DNA of 64,000 nucleotides, from assembly GCF_036387535.1 (NCBI RefSeq), contig NZ_DASVTO010000018.1, positions 1 to 64,000 of the forward strand, given 5' to 3'. Below are positions 55,166 through 63,851 of this stretch, one piece after another (the stretch's first letter is position 1; the number at the start of each line of letters is the position of its first letter). Source of the DNA: Sphingomonas_R sp036387535. Lineage in GTDB: Bacteria > Pseudomonadota > Alphaproteobacteria > Sphingomonadales > Sphingomonadaceae. Below the pieces are notes generated by a model. It saw only the letters and a program-made list of their open reading frames with translations. It had not been told where the DNA came from and made no database searches. The translations under genes were made by a program, and so were the position numbers.

Positions 55166-57829
55166 ATGATGCTTTTCCACCGACTGTTGCTGGGTCTCGG
55201 CTTGAGCCTGATGCCCGTCCTTGCCGCCGCGCAGGCGCCGACCGCGCCAGCCGTTCGCCTGCTCGATCACGGGTGGCAGGTCCGGCTTGATCCCGCACAT
55301 CCGAAGGCGACCGACCATCGCGCTGCCACGCGCTGGCTGTCCGCCACGGTGCCCGGAACCGTGCAGACCGACCTGCTGGCCAAGGGGCTGATCGCGGATC
55401 CCTGGCGCGGCGAAGGCGAGCGCGCGGCGCAATGGGTCGGGCTGTCCAACTGGCAATACCGACAACAGCTCGATCTTGACGCGGCGTGGCTGGCGCGCGG
55501 CAACATCGATCTGGTGTTTGAAGGGCTCGATACCTTCGCCACCATCAGCATCAACGGCGTCGTGGCGGGCCGGGCCGACAACATGTTCCGTACCTGGCGG
55601 ATCCCCGCCAAATCCTTGCTCAAGCCCGGTCGCAACACGGTCGAAGTCGATTTCGAATCGCCCATTACCAGGCTGCAACCGATGGTCATGGCGCTGAAAA
55701 CGCCGTTGCCCGGCGCCTATGATTCCGCGTTCGGCGATGAGCCGAAGGGGCGGCAGACCGCCAACTACGTGCGCAAGGCGGCCTATCATTATGGCTGGGA
55801 CTTCACGCCGCGACTGGTCGCGATCGGCATCTGGAAACCGGTGCGGCTGGAAGCGTATGACAGCGTCCGGCTCGCCGATCTCCACGTCGACCAGATCCAT
55901 CTCGATGACGAAGCCGCGGTGCTGGATGCGGTGGTCGAGGTCGTCGCGACCGCACCGCAGCCGGTGGAGGTCAAGGTGGACATCACCGCGCCCGACAGCG
56001 CGATCCAGACGATTTCGCGGCGCGTGACGCTGTTCGCCGGAACCAATCCGATCACCCTCCCCGCGCGGATCGAACGCCCGCAGCGCTGGTGGCCGGTCGG
56101 CTATGGCCGTCCGGACCTGTATACCGTAACCGCGACGATCGTGGCCGACGGGCGGGAAATCGGCCGCACCACGCATGATATCGGCCTGCGCACGGTCGAA
56201 CTCCGCCGCGAACGGGATCGCTGGGGCCGCAGCATGGCGTTCGTCGTCAATGGCGTGCCGATCTTCGCCAAGGGCGCCAATCTCGAACCCGCGGACAGCT
56301 TCGGCTCGCGCGTGCCCGCCGCACGTACCGATGCGGTTCTGGAAGCGGCGATGGCCGCCAACATGAACATGCTGCGCATCTGGGGCGGCGGCTATTATCC
56401 CGATGACGCGCTGTACCGGAAAGCCGACCGGCTGGGCCTGATGCTGTGGCAGGATTTCATGTTCGGCAACGCCATCCCGACCGACGATCCAGCCTATCAT
56501 GAAAACACGCGGCTGGAAGCGGTCGATCAGGTCCGCCGCCTCCGCGACCATCCCTCGCTCGTCATGTGGGTCGGCAATAACGAAGTGCAGACCGGCTGGG
56601 AGAATTGGGGCGACCGCAAGGCGTTCAAGGCGTCGATGACGCCCGACCAGCAGGAGGCGTTCGGCGCCAGCATCCGGCGGCTGTTCGACAAGGATCTGCG
56701 CGCGGTGGTCGCCCGCTATTCGCCGGCGACACCGTATTTCGGTGGTTCTCCCACCACCGACTATGACGGCCCGTCGGAACAGATGACCGATGGCGACGTG
56801 CATTATTGGGACGTCTGGGCGCGCTCGCCGCTGGAGAACTACCTGACGACGACACCGCGCTTCATGTCCGAATTCGGGCTGCAATCGATGCCCGACATGC
56901 GGACGGTCCGGTCCTTCCTCGCACCGGTGCGGCCGGAGGACATGCCCGTCCAGATCAGCGGCAGTGCCTATGACAGCGGCAAGGGCAATGGCCGCATCCT
57001 GGGCTATCTGCGCGCGGATTATGGCGAGCCGCGATCGTTCGTCGACTATGTCTATCTCAGCCAGCTTTATCAGGCCGAGGGATTGGAGATGGCGGTCCTG
57101 CACCAGCGTGCGGCGCGGCCTCAGACCATGGGAACGCTGTACTGGACGCTCAACGACACATGGCCGGGACTGATCAATTCCGTCTGGGCAGGGCAGGCCT
57201 GGGGCAGCATCGACTTCCACAACCGCTGGAAAGCCAGCCATTACCGCGCCAGGCGCTTCTACGCGCCGGTGACGATCGGGGCGGAGCGGGTGGCGGGAAC
57301 GACCCGACTGACGCTGATTTCGGATCGGCGTGCCGCCTGGCCGGCACGCTGGCGCCTGCGCGTCGTCGACCGCGACGGGCGCCTGCGGTCGGACCGCAGC
57401 GGGCAGGTCAGCGCAGCGCCGCTCGCGGCGACTCCGCTCGCGGCGCTCGCCGATGCCGATCTGTTGCAGGGGGCCGACCCCGCCCGCTCGGTCGCGATCG
57501 CGGAACTGATCGAAAACGACGCGGTCGTCGCACGCAAGTTCGTCTATTTCGCCAAGGCCAAGGATCTCGCGCTGGTCGATCCGCAGCTGAGCGGCACGGT
57601 CTCACCGGCCGCCGGTGGTGGATATAGGCTGACGGTTTCCGCGCGGTCCCTGGCGCGCGGCGTGTGGATCGACTTTGCGGGGCTGGGCGCAACCCTGTCC
57701 GATAACGCCTTCGATCTGGCGGGCGGCGACACCGCAACGATCCACGTCACAACCACCGCATCGCTGCCCATGCTGCGCAAGGCCCTGACGCTGCGCAGTC
57801 TGTTCGGCGCCACGCTACCGCGGAAGTAA
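55166..57829 (+). CDS. Secreted glycoside hydrolase family 2 (beta-mannosidase type)
   Basis: 887 residues. A signal peptide (LLLGLGLSLMPVLAAAQA) precedes the GH2 sugar-binding domain (about 30-210), an Ig-like domain (about 215-325), the TIM barrel (about 330-660) and C-terminal beta domains. The catalytic acid/base is Glu in MWVGNNEVQTG and the nucleophile is Glu in FMSEFGLQSMP. The two-Trp pattern and NWQYRQQLDL fit beta-mannosidases rather than beta-galactosidases. It probably acts in the periplasm on mannose-containing oligosaccharides. No sugar transporter is adjacent. Confidence 0.87.
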   Translation: MMLFHRLLLGLGLSLMPVLAAAQAPTAPAVRLLDHGWQVRLDPAHPKATDHRAATRWLSATVPGTVQTDLLAKGLIADPWRGEGERAAQWVGLSNWQYRQQLDLDAAWLARGNIDLVFEGLDTFATISINGVVAGRADNMFRTWRIPAKSLLKPGRNTVEVDFESPITRLQPMVMALKTPLPGAYDSAFGDEPKGRQTANYVRKAAYHYGWDFTPRLVAIGIWKPVRLEAYDSVRLADLHVDQIHLDDEAAVLDAVVEVVATAPQPVEVKVDITAPDSAIQTISRRVTLFAGTNPITLPARIERPQRWWPVGYGRPDLYTVTATIVADGREIGRTTHDIGLRTVELRRERDRWGRSMAFVVNGVPIFAKGANLEPADSFGSRVPAARTDAVLEAAMAANMNMLRIWGGGYYPDDALYRKADRLGLMLWQDFMFGNAIPTDDPAYHENTRLEAVDQVRRLRDHPSLVMWVGNNEVQTGWENWGDRKAFKASMTPDQQEAFGASIRRLFDKDLRAVVARYSPATPYFGGSPTTDYDGPSEQMTDGDVHYWDVWARSPLENYLTTTPRFMSEFGLQSMPDMRTVRSFLAPVRPEDMPVQISGSAYDSGKGNGRILGYLRADYGEPRSFVDYVYLSQLYQAEGLEMAVLHQRAARPQTMGTLYWTLNDTWPGLINSVWAGQAWGSIDFHNRWKASHYRARRFYAPVTIGAERVAGTTRLTLISDRRAAWPARWRLRVVDRDGRLRSDRSGQVSAAPLAATPLAALADADLLQGADPARSVAIAELIENDAVVARKFVYFAKAKDLALVDPQLSGTVSPAAGGGYRLTVSARSLARGVWIDFAGLGATLSDNAFDLAGGDTATIHVTTTASLPMLRKALTLRSLFGATLPRK

Positions 57830-57869
57830 GCTGCGCCCTGGAGGATCCCGCTTCTGTGTCCAGCGGATC

Positions 57870-57895
57870 GGCAGGGGCGTGGATCAGCCCCTGCC
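57870..57895. terminator. Bidirectional terminator-like hairpin
   Basis: GGCAGGGGC (57870-57878) and GCCCCTGCC (57887-57895) form a perfect nine-base stem with an eight-base loop between the convergent GH2 and CsbD genes. It lacks a U-run. Confidence 0.6.
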
Positions 57896-57908
57896 TCCCG
57901 CGATGCGA

Positions 57909-58193
57909 TTACCTGCCGCGCAGCGTGTTGACGATCGCAATGCCCAGCACACCGGCGACGGCGGCCGCGGTGAACGGGCGCTCGCGCGAGAACTGGCGGA
58001 CATAGTCGATCAGCGGGCGAACGCTGCCTTCGACGGCATCGCGCGCTTCCCCGATGGTCTTTTGCACGGTGCCGCCAAGTTGATCGACCGCACCTTCGCT
58101 CTGCAAGCGCTTGTCGCCGATGGCGCCTCCGATGGTTTCCTTGATCTTGCCACCAAGATCCGTGGCAGAACCGCTGAGAATATCGGTGTTCAT
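57909..58193 (-). CDS. CsbD-family stress protein with C-terminal helix
   Basis: 94 residues. The N-terminal half is a CsbD-like motif (DLGGKIKETIGGAIGDKRLQ and SEGAVDQLGGTVQKTIGEA). The C-terminal part has a short hydrophobic helix (TAAAVAGVLGIAIVNTLRGR). ATG 58193 has GGAG five bases upstream. CsbD proteins are general-stress proteins of unknown mechanism. It lies about 150 bases downstream of the membrane protein gene at 58343. Confidence 0.8.
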   Translation of the reverse strand: MNTDILSGSATDLGGKIKETIGGAIGDKRLQSEGAVDQLGGTVQKTIGEARDAVEGSVRPLIDYVRQFSRERPFTAAAVAGVLGIAIVNTLRGR

Positions 58194-58342
58194 GATTGCT
58201 CCGTGAATGAAAGGGACAGTGTGGAGGGGGCAGCGAAGCCCGTTGCACCGGGAATATCCGTATCGCTGCCGACCCGGTCAGGTCTTCTTGGTCTCGCCCG
58301 ACGCGCCCAACACGGCCGCATCGGCGGACCTGCTGCCAATGA

Positions 58343-59224
58343 TCAGCGCAGCCGGCGACGGGTTGCCGCGGTGGCGCCAAGCCCCGAGGCCGCCGCGCCG
58401 ATGAGCAGCGCCAGCACGAGAACGAACGACGTCCCTGCCGCAGCACCAGCGGCCTGGTCGGTTGCCGATTTCGCGGTCGCGATCGTCTCATTCTTGGTCT
58501 GGATGAACTGCTGCTTGGCGCGTGCGACCTGCGCCTGCGCCTCGGGACGGCTGATCTTGCGCTGCGCGGCGACGATGTCGACGATACGGCCTTCAGCCTG
58601 CCGAGCGTCCGCGCCACCCCGCGCCAATGCGGGCAGTTCTCGTGCGATTTCCTTTTGTGCCTGCTCCGCGGTCATCTGCGCGGGATCGCTCGGGGCGTCC
58701 GACAGATACGCCGCGGCCTGACTGCGCACTTCATTCTGGTCCAGACCGGCAACCGACGCGGCTGCCGGAGCGGCTGCGGCTACGGTCGATCCTGCTGCGC
58801 CGGCAACGGCACCGACCGTGCGGAACGCACCGCCGATGATCCCGCCGACCGCTGAGGTCAGGAGATACAGCGTCAGGATCAACGTGACGCCCCACACCAC
58901 AAGGCCGTGAACGAGTGCATCGAAACGATCATGCGCGCCGGCCACGCGTGCCGCCGCGTATCCACCGGCGCCCAAGGCTATGATGGTCGTGATGAGCCAG
59001 TAGATGCCCGCACCGATCCCGAATCCTGCCGCACCGGGGGTCGTGCCTTCGACCGGATCGACCATCGTCAGGCCGATCCCGGCACCCAGAATACCGAGCA
59101 CAAGCTGCACGGCCACGGCGATGACGACACCGGCAAAGATCGATCCCCACGACAAACGGGTGATCGTCTTGCCGGTATATGTTTCGTCCGTCGGCGCGAG
59201 GCCGGTGGTCATGTGGGTCGCCAT
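58343..59224 (-). CDS. Membrane protein of a stress-type cluster
   Basis: About 293 residues. Three or four hydrophobic helices lie in the N-terminal 140 residues (SWGSIFAGVVIAVAVQLVLG, YWLITTIIALGAGGYAAARV, GVTLILTLYLLTSAVGGIIG). Then comes an Ala/Gln/Glu-rich helical domain of about 100 residues and a last helix (SFVLVLALLIGAAASGLGAT). ATG 59224 has GGAG five bases upstream. I recognise no named family. It sits between two CsbD genes on the same strand, so a role in envelope stress is plausible. Confidence 0.65.
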   Translation of the reverse strand: MATHMTTGLAPTDETYTGKTITRLSWGSIFAGVVIAVAVQLVLGILGAGIGLTMVDPVEGTTPGAAGFGIGAGIYWLITTIIALGAGGYAAARVAGAHDRFDALVHGLVVWGVTLILTLYLLTSAVGGIIGGAFRTVGAVAGAAGSTVAAAAPAAASVAGLDQNEVRSQAAAYLSDAPSDPAQMTAEQAQKEIARELPALARGGADARQAEGRIVDIVAAQRKISRPEAQAQVARAKQQFIQTKNETIATAKSATDQAAGAAAGTSFVLVLALLIGAAASGLGATAATRRRLR

Positions 59225-59250
59225 GGTAACTCCTATGCTGTTGGTACATG

Positions 59251-59451
59251 TCATCGCGGTCGGGACCGCGAGGATTTCGGGTCGCGGGCAGCTTCGGCTG
59301 CACCTGCTTTCTTTTCGGCGGCGCCACGCTCCTGCACGGCATCGTCGCCGATAAGCTTGCCGATCGCCTCCTGAACCGAGCCCTTGATCTCGCGTTCAGC
59401 GGCCACCTTCTTCGTGGAAACCTTGCCCCCGGTTGTCGGCTTCACCGTCAT
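59251..59451 (-). CDS. Small CsbD-like protein
   Basis: 66 residues, strongly charged. EREIKGSVQEAIGKLIGDDA followed by QERGAAEKKAGAAEA is the core of the CsbD family. It has no membrane helix. Its ATG overlaps the stop of the PAS-LuxR gene by four bases (ATGA), so the regulator and this protein are co-translated. Confidence 0.72.
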   Translation of the reverse strand: MTVKPTTGGKVSTKKVAAEREIKGSVQEAIGKLIGDDAVQERGAAEKKAGAAEAARDPKSSRSRPR

Positions 59452-60968
59452 GCTGCGGTCTCCTGATCGGGTCGTTCGGGCGCGATACCTTCACCGTCAA
59501 AACCACGGGCCCGGGCCCAGGCGACGGCGGCGATGCGGCGATTGACGCCGATCTTGGCGTAGATCCGCGCGACGTGGTTGCGAACCGTGTTGCCGGCGAC
59601 GTCCAGCGCGCGTGCGATCTTCTTGTCGTCATAGCCGCGACAGATCAGCGCCAGCACCTCGCGCTCGCGCGCCGTGAGGTCGTCGAGGCCCGGTCCATCG
59701 GTGCCGGACAACGGCGCCCGCAGCCGGACCAGCTTGTCCATGATCGAGCGGCTGAACCAGCTGGTATCCTTCATCACCGCCTCGATCGCCTTGACCAGTT
59801 CGAGTTCGGTGGCCTTGCGCTGCGTGATGTCCTGGAACGCCCACAGCACGCAGGCATCGTCGCCCAGCCGGATCGATTCGGTCGACACGATGCAGTCGAT
59901 CGTCGTTTGATCCTTGGCACGGATCCGGGCCTCGTGACTGCGCAGGTCCTGTCCGCCTTCGATCGACGCCTCGATCTCCGCCCGGACGGCGCTGCTCTCC
60001 CACAGCTCGACGTCGCCGAGCGGCCGGCCAATGATCTCGGTCGCGGCATAGCCCGTAAGGGCCGTGAAACTGGCGTTCACCTCGCAAAGCAGATGGCCGT
60101 CACGCGCGCCGATCGCCATCGGCACCGGTGCCATCTGGAATGTCCGCGTGAAGCGCTCTTCGCTGTGCCTGAGCGCCCCTTCCGCCTTTCGGCGCGGCTC
60201 CAGGTCCGCGAAGGTGAACAGCATGCAGGGCTGGTCACCCAGGTCGATCGGCTGCCCCGCAACGATGACGAGCTTCGTCCCGCCTTCCGCAAGTTCGAGT
60301 TCAGCTTCCATCTGCGGAATGGTGCGCCCTTCGCCGAGCCGTTCTTTGGCAAGATCGCGGCGGTCGGCTTCCCGGAGAACGTCGATGTCGTACACCGTCT
60401 TGCACAGCACCTGATCGCGCTGGTAGCCGGTCATTTCCAGGAAACCCTGATTGACCTTCACGAACCGCAAGTCGTTCAGGCGGCAGATGACGGCCGGTGC
60501 GGGGTTGGCGTTGAACGACTGTTCGAAACGGTCCTCTGCTTCATAGCGGGCGGACACATCCTGCACGATGAGCACCAGGCAGGCGGGCTCGCCATCGTCC
60601 GTATCGTTGAGCACGAGACTGCGGACCTGGTGGACCCAGCGCGGCGCATCTTCGCCGGCGGCCGTCACTTCGACCACGACTTCCGAAAAGGAGTCGCCGG
60701 CGACGACCCGTTCGACCGGATAGTCGTCTGCTTCCAGCCGGTGATTGTTGCGGTAGCGGAGCTGGAATCGCGCGCGATATTCGTCAACGGTCGCGCCAAG
60801 ATCGGCGATGTCGCCGACGCCGTGCATCGCCAGGGCGGCATCGTTCGCCCAGAGCAGGCTCTGGTCGGGATCGATCAGGATCACGCCCTCGTCGAGACCG
60901 ACGATGATCTGGCGCAGATGGCGCAGATCGGCGGTTTCCCGCAGGCTTTTGAACGACGCTTCGGCCAT
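59448..60968 (-). CDS. PAS-LuxR transcriptional regulator
   Basis: 506 residues. Three PAS-type domains are seen: the first with LDEGVILIDPDQSLLWANDA (about 20-145), the second with VICRLNDLRFVKVNQGFLEM (about 150-265) and the third with VPMAIGARDGHLLCEVNASF (about 275-400). The C-terminal LuxR/GerE DNA-binding domain is LTAREREVLALICRGYDDKK and NTVRNHVARIYAKIGVNRR (about 430-490). It has no membrane helices and no receiver, so it is probably a cytoplasmic sensor. It begins five bases after a CsbD gene and is coupled to another. Confidence 0.85.
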   Translation of the reverse strand: MAEASFKSLRETADLRHLRQIIVGLDEGVILIDPDQSLLWANDAALAMHGVGDIADLGATVDEYRARFQLRYRNNHRLEADDYPVERVVAGDSFSEVVVEVTAAGEDAPRWVHQVRSLVLNDTDDGEPACLVLIVQDVSARYEAEDRFEQSFNANPAPAVICRLNDLRFVKVNQGFLEMTGYQRDQVLCKTVYDIDVLREADRRDLAKERLGEGRTIPQMEAELELAEGGTKLVIVAGQPIDLGDQPCMLFTFADLEPRRKAEGALRHSEERFTRTFQMAPVPMAIGARDGHLLCEVNASFTALTGYAATEIIGRPLGDVELWESSAVRAEIEASIEGGQDLRSHEARIRAKDQTTIDCIVSTESIRLGDDACVLWAFQDITQRKATELELVKAIEAVMKDTSWFSRSIMDKLVRLRAPLSGTDGPGLDDLTAREREVLALICRGYDDKKIARALDVAGNTVRNHVARIYAKIGVNRRIAAVAWARARGFDGEGIAPERPDQETAA

Positions 60969-60973
60969 GACGG

Positions 60974-61342
60974 TCAGTCGCGTCGCGCATGAACGAGCCA
61001 GGCGATGCCGTAGCCGAGCATCGCCGCCGCCGTCACCCAGAGTACGCGCCTATCCTGAACGGTCCGCGCCGCAGCCTTTCCGCCTGTCTGTGCCCGATCG
61101 GCGATGCGCGCGCCGGCGATCTCCAGCTGCTCCCGCGCCGTGTCCGCCAGCGCGGGCGCGCTGTCGATCACGTCGCCGATGATGGACTTCGCACGGCCGT
61201 AGAGATGCTGCGCGCCACCTGCGACCTGATCGACGACGCCGTCGACCTTCCACTCGCGGCTGTCCGCCACATCTCCAACCGCCTTCTCGACCTTACCGCC
61301 GAGATACCGGGCGCCGCCTTGGAATTCATCCTTGTTCATCAT
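60974..61342 (-). CDS. CsbD-family protein with C-terminal membrane helix
   Basis: 122 residues. The CsbD part reads YLGGKVEKAVGDVADSREWK and DGVVDQVAGGAQHLYGRAKS, followed by a helical linker and a short membrane helix (WVTAAAMLGYGIAWLVHARR). AAGGA is seven bases before ATG 61342; ATG 61339 is possible. It is the first gene of the cluster read toward 58343, and an EcfG-type promoter sequence is found about 200 bases upstream. Confidence 0.8.
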   Translation of the reverse strand: MMNKDEFQGGARYLGGKVEKAVGDVADSREWKVDGVVDQVAGGAQHLYGRAKSIIGDVIDSAPALADTAREQLEIAGARIADRAQTGGKAAARTVQDRRVLWVTAAAMLGYGIAWLVHARRD

Positions 61343-61544
61343 GGGGTTCCTTGTGGAATGGATGGGCTTCGGTCGTTCATGGAACGACGCCGCAACCGGC
61401 TCCGCCTTGCCGATGGCAGACGCGCCGGCCGACGCAGTCGGTACGGCCGGCCAGCGCCATCGTACCCGGAAGCGTTGCTGTTTCGGCCTTCATCGCCGTC
61501 CTAGTCCTAATAGGCCGCCCAATTACGACCGGTTCGAACATATC

Positions 61545-61570
61545 AACGGCCTGGAGCGGAAACGCGTTCC
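61545..61570 (-). promoter_or_regulatory. EcfG-type (general stress) promoter candidate
   Basis: On the minus strand GGAAC (61570-61566), a 17-base spacer and CGTT (61548-61545) match the general stress response consensus of alphaproteobacteria, GGAAC-N16/17-CGTT. It points to the CsbD-family gene starting at 61342 with a leader of about 195 bases. This fits the CsbD stress-protein content. Confidence 0.55.
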
Positions 61571-61590
61571 TGGTATAGTTGCGCCAGGCT

Positions 61591-61791
61591 CTAGTCGGAA
61601 AATACCATGAGCCCGGCATTGGCCCGTTCCCGATAGAGCTCCTCGAAGCGCAGATGGATCGCCTTCGAACCCGGATCTTCGGACTTTTCCGCCATGCGGC
61701 GATGGTCGTCGGCGCGCTTGAGGAGATAATCGTGTTCGGCCGGCGCCAGGCGGCTCACAGGGTCGGCAGAAGATGCGCTCTGATAGGTCAT
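61591..61791 (-). CDS. Small charged protein of unknown function
   Basis: 66 residues without a signal peptide or membrane helix. EHDYLLKRADDHRRMAEKSE and KAIHLRFEELYRERANAGL read as an amphipathic helical hairpin rich in Arg and Glu. AAGG lies directly before the ATG. It is placed upstream of the CsbD cluster on the same strand and may belong to the same stress response. I do not recognise a named family. Confidence 0.6.
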   Translation of the reverse strand: MTYQSASSADPVSRLAPAEHDYLLKRADDHRRMAEKSEDPGSKAIHLRFEELYRERANAGLMVFSD

Positions 61792-62527
61792 CCTTGCGCG
61801 CTACCATCCCATGCCGCACCGGCATATCCTGCCGATCTACCTGTCCCCTGGTAGATCGGCCCCGAAACGAGGCGACATGGTGTGACAAGCCCCTGCTGCT
61901 CGTGCGGTCATGACGATAGTCAGCCGGTTTGATATTCGTGCTGTCCCAACATTCCGCATGCCAGGTTATGCCGGGCTGGAGATATGGCAGTGGAACACCC
62001 ACTCCCTTTCGGAAACGGCGGCAGCGATCGCGGCATCGGTTATCGTTGCGATTGCCGTGACGGATTGACCCGGTCGAGCGCAGGAGAGCAACGGCCTTGC
62101 CATGCTTCTTGTGCCGCGCGTCCGGTCTGCAAGGCCGCGTGGGACAGTTGGCCGACATCGCGCCTTCGCTGATCGACCATTCCGCCCGCACATATATGTT
62201 CAGGCGGATCGAGACGCGCGCATGAAAATTCGATCATGAAGCTGTGGTTTAGCTGCCCTTGAATTGCGACACGCCTCCGAATCCCTGATGCTCCGTGATG
62301 GTCGCGTTTCTGTGGACGCCGGGGCCTGCATGGCGGGCCGCTTCGGCTGCGGTCCGTCGTCCTCCTGAAAACTGCAGAGGTATCCGGCGCAATCACCGTG
62401 AAAAGCGTGGGACGTGGTCGCATCGGTTTGGCATAGGCGTGCGTCATGGATACGATATTCAACATCGTCCGGTACTTGCGGGATCGATGCCGTCCCGTCT
62501 CGGGCGGACGGGCGATCGGGGCGCACG
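61792..62527. other. 736-base region without a convincing gene
   Basis: Short frames on both strands are not convincing: none has a clear ribosome site or recognisable motif. Two adjacent hairpins (61811-61825 and 61831-61860) precede the small gene at 61791. The right part must contain the promoter of the antiporter gene. I see nothing else. Confidence 0.5.
61811..61860 (-). promoter_or_regulatory. Two adjacent hairpins upstream of the small charged-protein gene
   Basis: ATGCCG-CAC-CGGCAT (61811-61825) is followed by an 11-base perfect stem, GCCGATCTACC and GGTAGATCGGC with an eight-base loop (61831-61860). They lie 20-70 bases before the start at 61791. They may be leader structure or an operator; there is no U-run. 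Confidence 0.4.
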
Positions 62528-63814
62528 ATGATCGATGGCATGATCGGTGGTCTGGCGTTGACTCCCCTCGACGCCGCGGCGATCCTGATCGTCCTTGCGG
62601 CGGCGCTCGGCTATCTCAACTTCCGGTTCCTCGGGCTGCCATCCTCGATCGGGCTGACGATCATGGGGGCCGTCGCGTCGCTGATCGTGGTCGCGATCGA
62701 CCGGCTTTTTCCCGGCGCGGGACTGGGCCACGATATCGTGCGCTTCATCGCCGGCATCGACTTTCACGCCACGCTGATGGAAGGCATGCTGTCCTTCCTG
62801 CTGTTTGCCGGCGCGCTGCATGTCGACTGGCACGAAATGGCGCGCGGGCGTTGGCCGATCCTGGTCCTGAGCACGATCGGGGTTCTGTTTTCCACCGTGC
62901 TGATCGGGGGCGGATTCCTGCTGCTGGCGCGGATGGTCGGCTTCACCCTGCCCGCAATCTGGTGCTTCGTGTTCGGCGCGTTGATCAGCCCGACCGACCC
63001 GGTTTCCGTGATGGGCGTGCTGAAGCGGGCCAATGTCTCCCCCGCGCTGGAAGCGACGGTCGCGGGCGAAAGCCTGTTCAACGACGGCGTCGGCGTCGTG
63101 ATCTTCACCATCCTGCTCGCCTCGGCCCTGTCCGGCGCGCCCTTCTCGCCCGCCGACGGTGTGCGGCTGTTCGCGGTCGAGGCCGGAGGCGGTGTCCTGC
63201 TGGGCCTGGCGATCGGTTGGATTGCATTCCGCGCGATGCGATCGATCGACGACTACAAGGTCGAGGTCCTGATCAGCCTTGCCGTCGTCATGGGCGGCTA
63301 CACCATCGCCCGGCCGCTGCACGCCAGCGGGCCGGTCGCGATGGCCGTCGCCGGGCTCATCATCGGCAATGCCGGTGTCGCCCACGCGATGAGCGATACG
63401 ACGCGCGACTATGTCCACAAATTCTGGGATCTGATCGACGACATCCTGAACACGGTCCTGTTCCTGCTGATCGGGTTGGAGGTGGTGACCATTCCGGGCG
63501 ACGCGAGGCTGCTGATCCTGGGCGCCGCCGCCATCCCGCTGGCGCTGGCGGCCCGCCTGGTATCGGTCCTCCTGCCGCTGCGCGTCATCCGGTTGACACA
63601 CCGGTCCGATCTCATCGCGCCGGTCACCCTGATCTGGGGTGGTCTGCGCGGCGGCATCTCGATCGCGCTGGCCCTCGGCCTGCCCGATGGGACCGCACGT
63701 TCCATCATCCTGGCGGCAACCTATGTCGTCGTCCTGTTTTCGGTCATCGTTCAGGGCGGTACGATCAAGCGGGTGTTGGAATGGCTCACGTTCAGACAAA
63801 GCGCGTCGCGGTGA
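62528..63814 (+). CDS. CPA1-family Na+/H+ antiporter
   Basis: 428 residues with about 12 membrane helices. The core motif GALISPTDPVSVMGVLKRA with ESLFNDGVGVVIF (the conserved ND pair) is typical of NhaP/CPA1 antiporters, and TLIWGGLRGGISIALALGLP near the end is a second signature. It exchanges Na+ or K+ for H+ at the inner membrane. There is no C-terminal RCK or CBS domain. The ATG at 62528 is followed by several Met codons. The next gene begins 38 bases after its stop, probably in one operon. Confidence 0.9.
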   Translation: MIDGMIGGLALTPLDAAAILIVLAAALGYLNFRFLGLPSSIGLTIMGAVASLIVVAIDRLFPGAGLGHDIVRFIAGIDFHATLMEGMLSFLLFAGALHVDWHEMARGRWPILVLSTIGVLFSTVLIGGGFLLLARMVGFTLPAIWCFVFGALISPTDPVSVMGVLKRANVSPALEATVAGESLFNDGVGVVIFTILLASALSGAPFSPADGVRLFAVEAGGGVLLGLAIGWIAFRAMRSIDDYKVEVLISLAVVMGGYTIARPLHASGPVAMAVAGLIIGNAGVAHAMSDTTRDYVHKFWDLIDDILNTVLFLLIGLEVVTIPGDARLLILGAAAIPLALAARLVSVLLPLRVIRLTHRSDLIAPVTLIWGGLRGGISIALALGLPDGTARSIILAATYVVVLFSVIVQGGTIKRVLEWLTFRQSASR

Positions 63815-63851
63815 TCGGTGGCAACAGCAGCGCGCCGGCGGGGGATTGAGC

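Noticed and set aside
53531..57241. A 1236-codon open frame on the minus strand
   Set aside because: It runs antisense to the OmpA-like, CNNM and GH2 genes, is very rich in Arg, His, Asp and Gln, and shows no domain. Such frames arise from high GC content opposite real genes.
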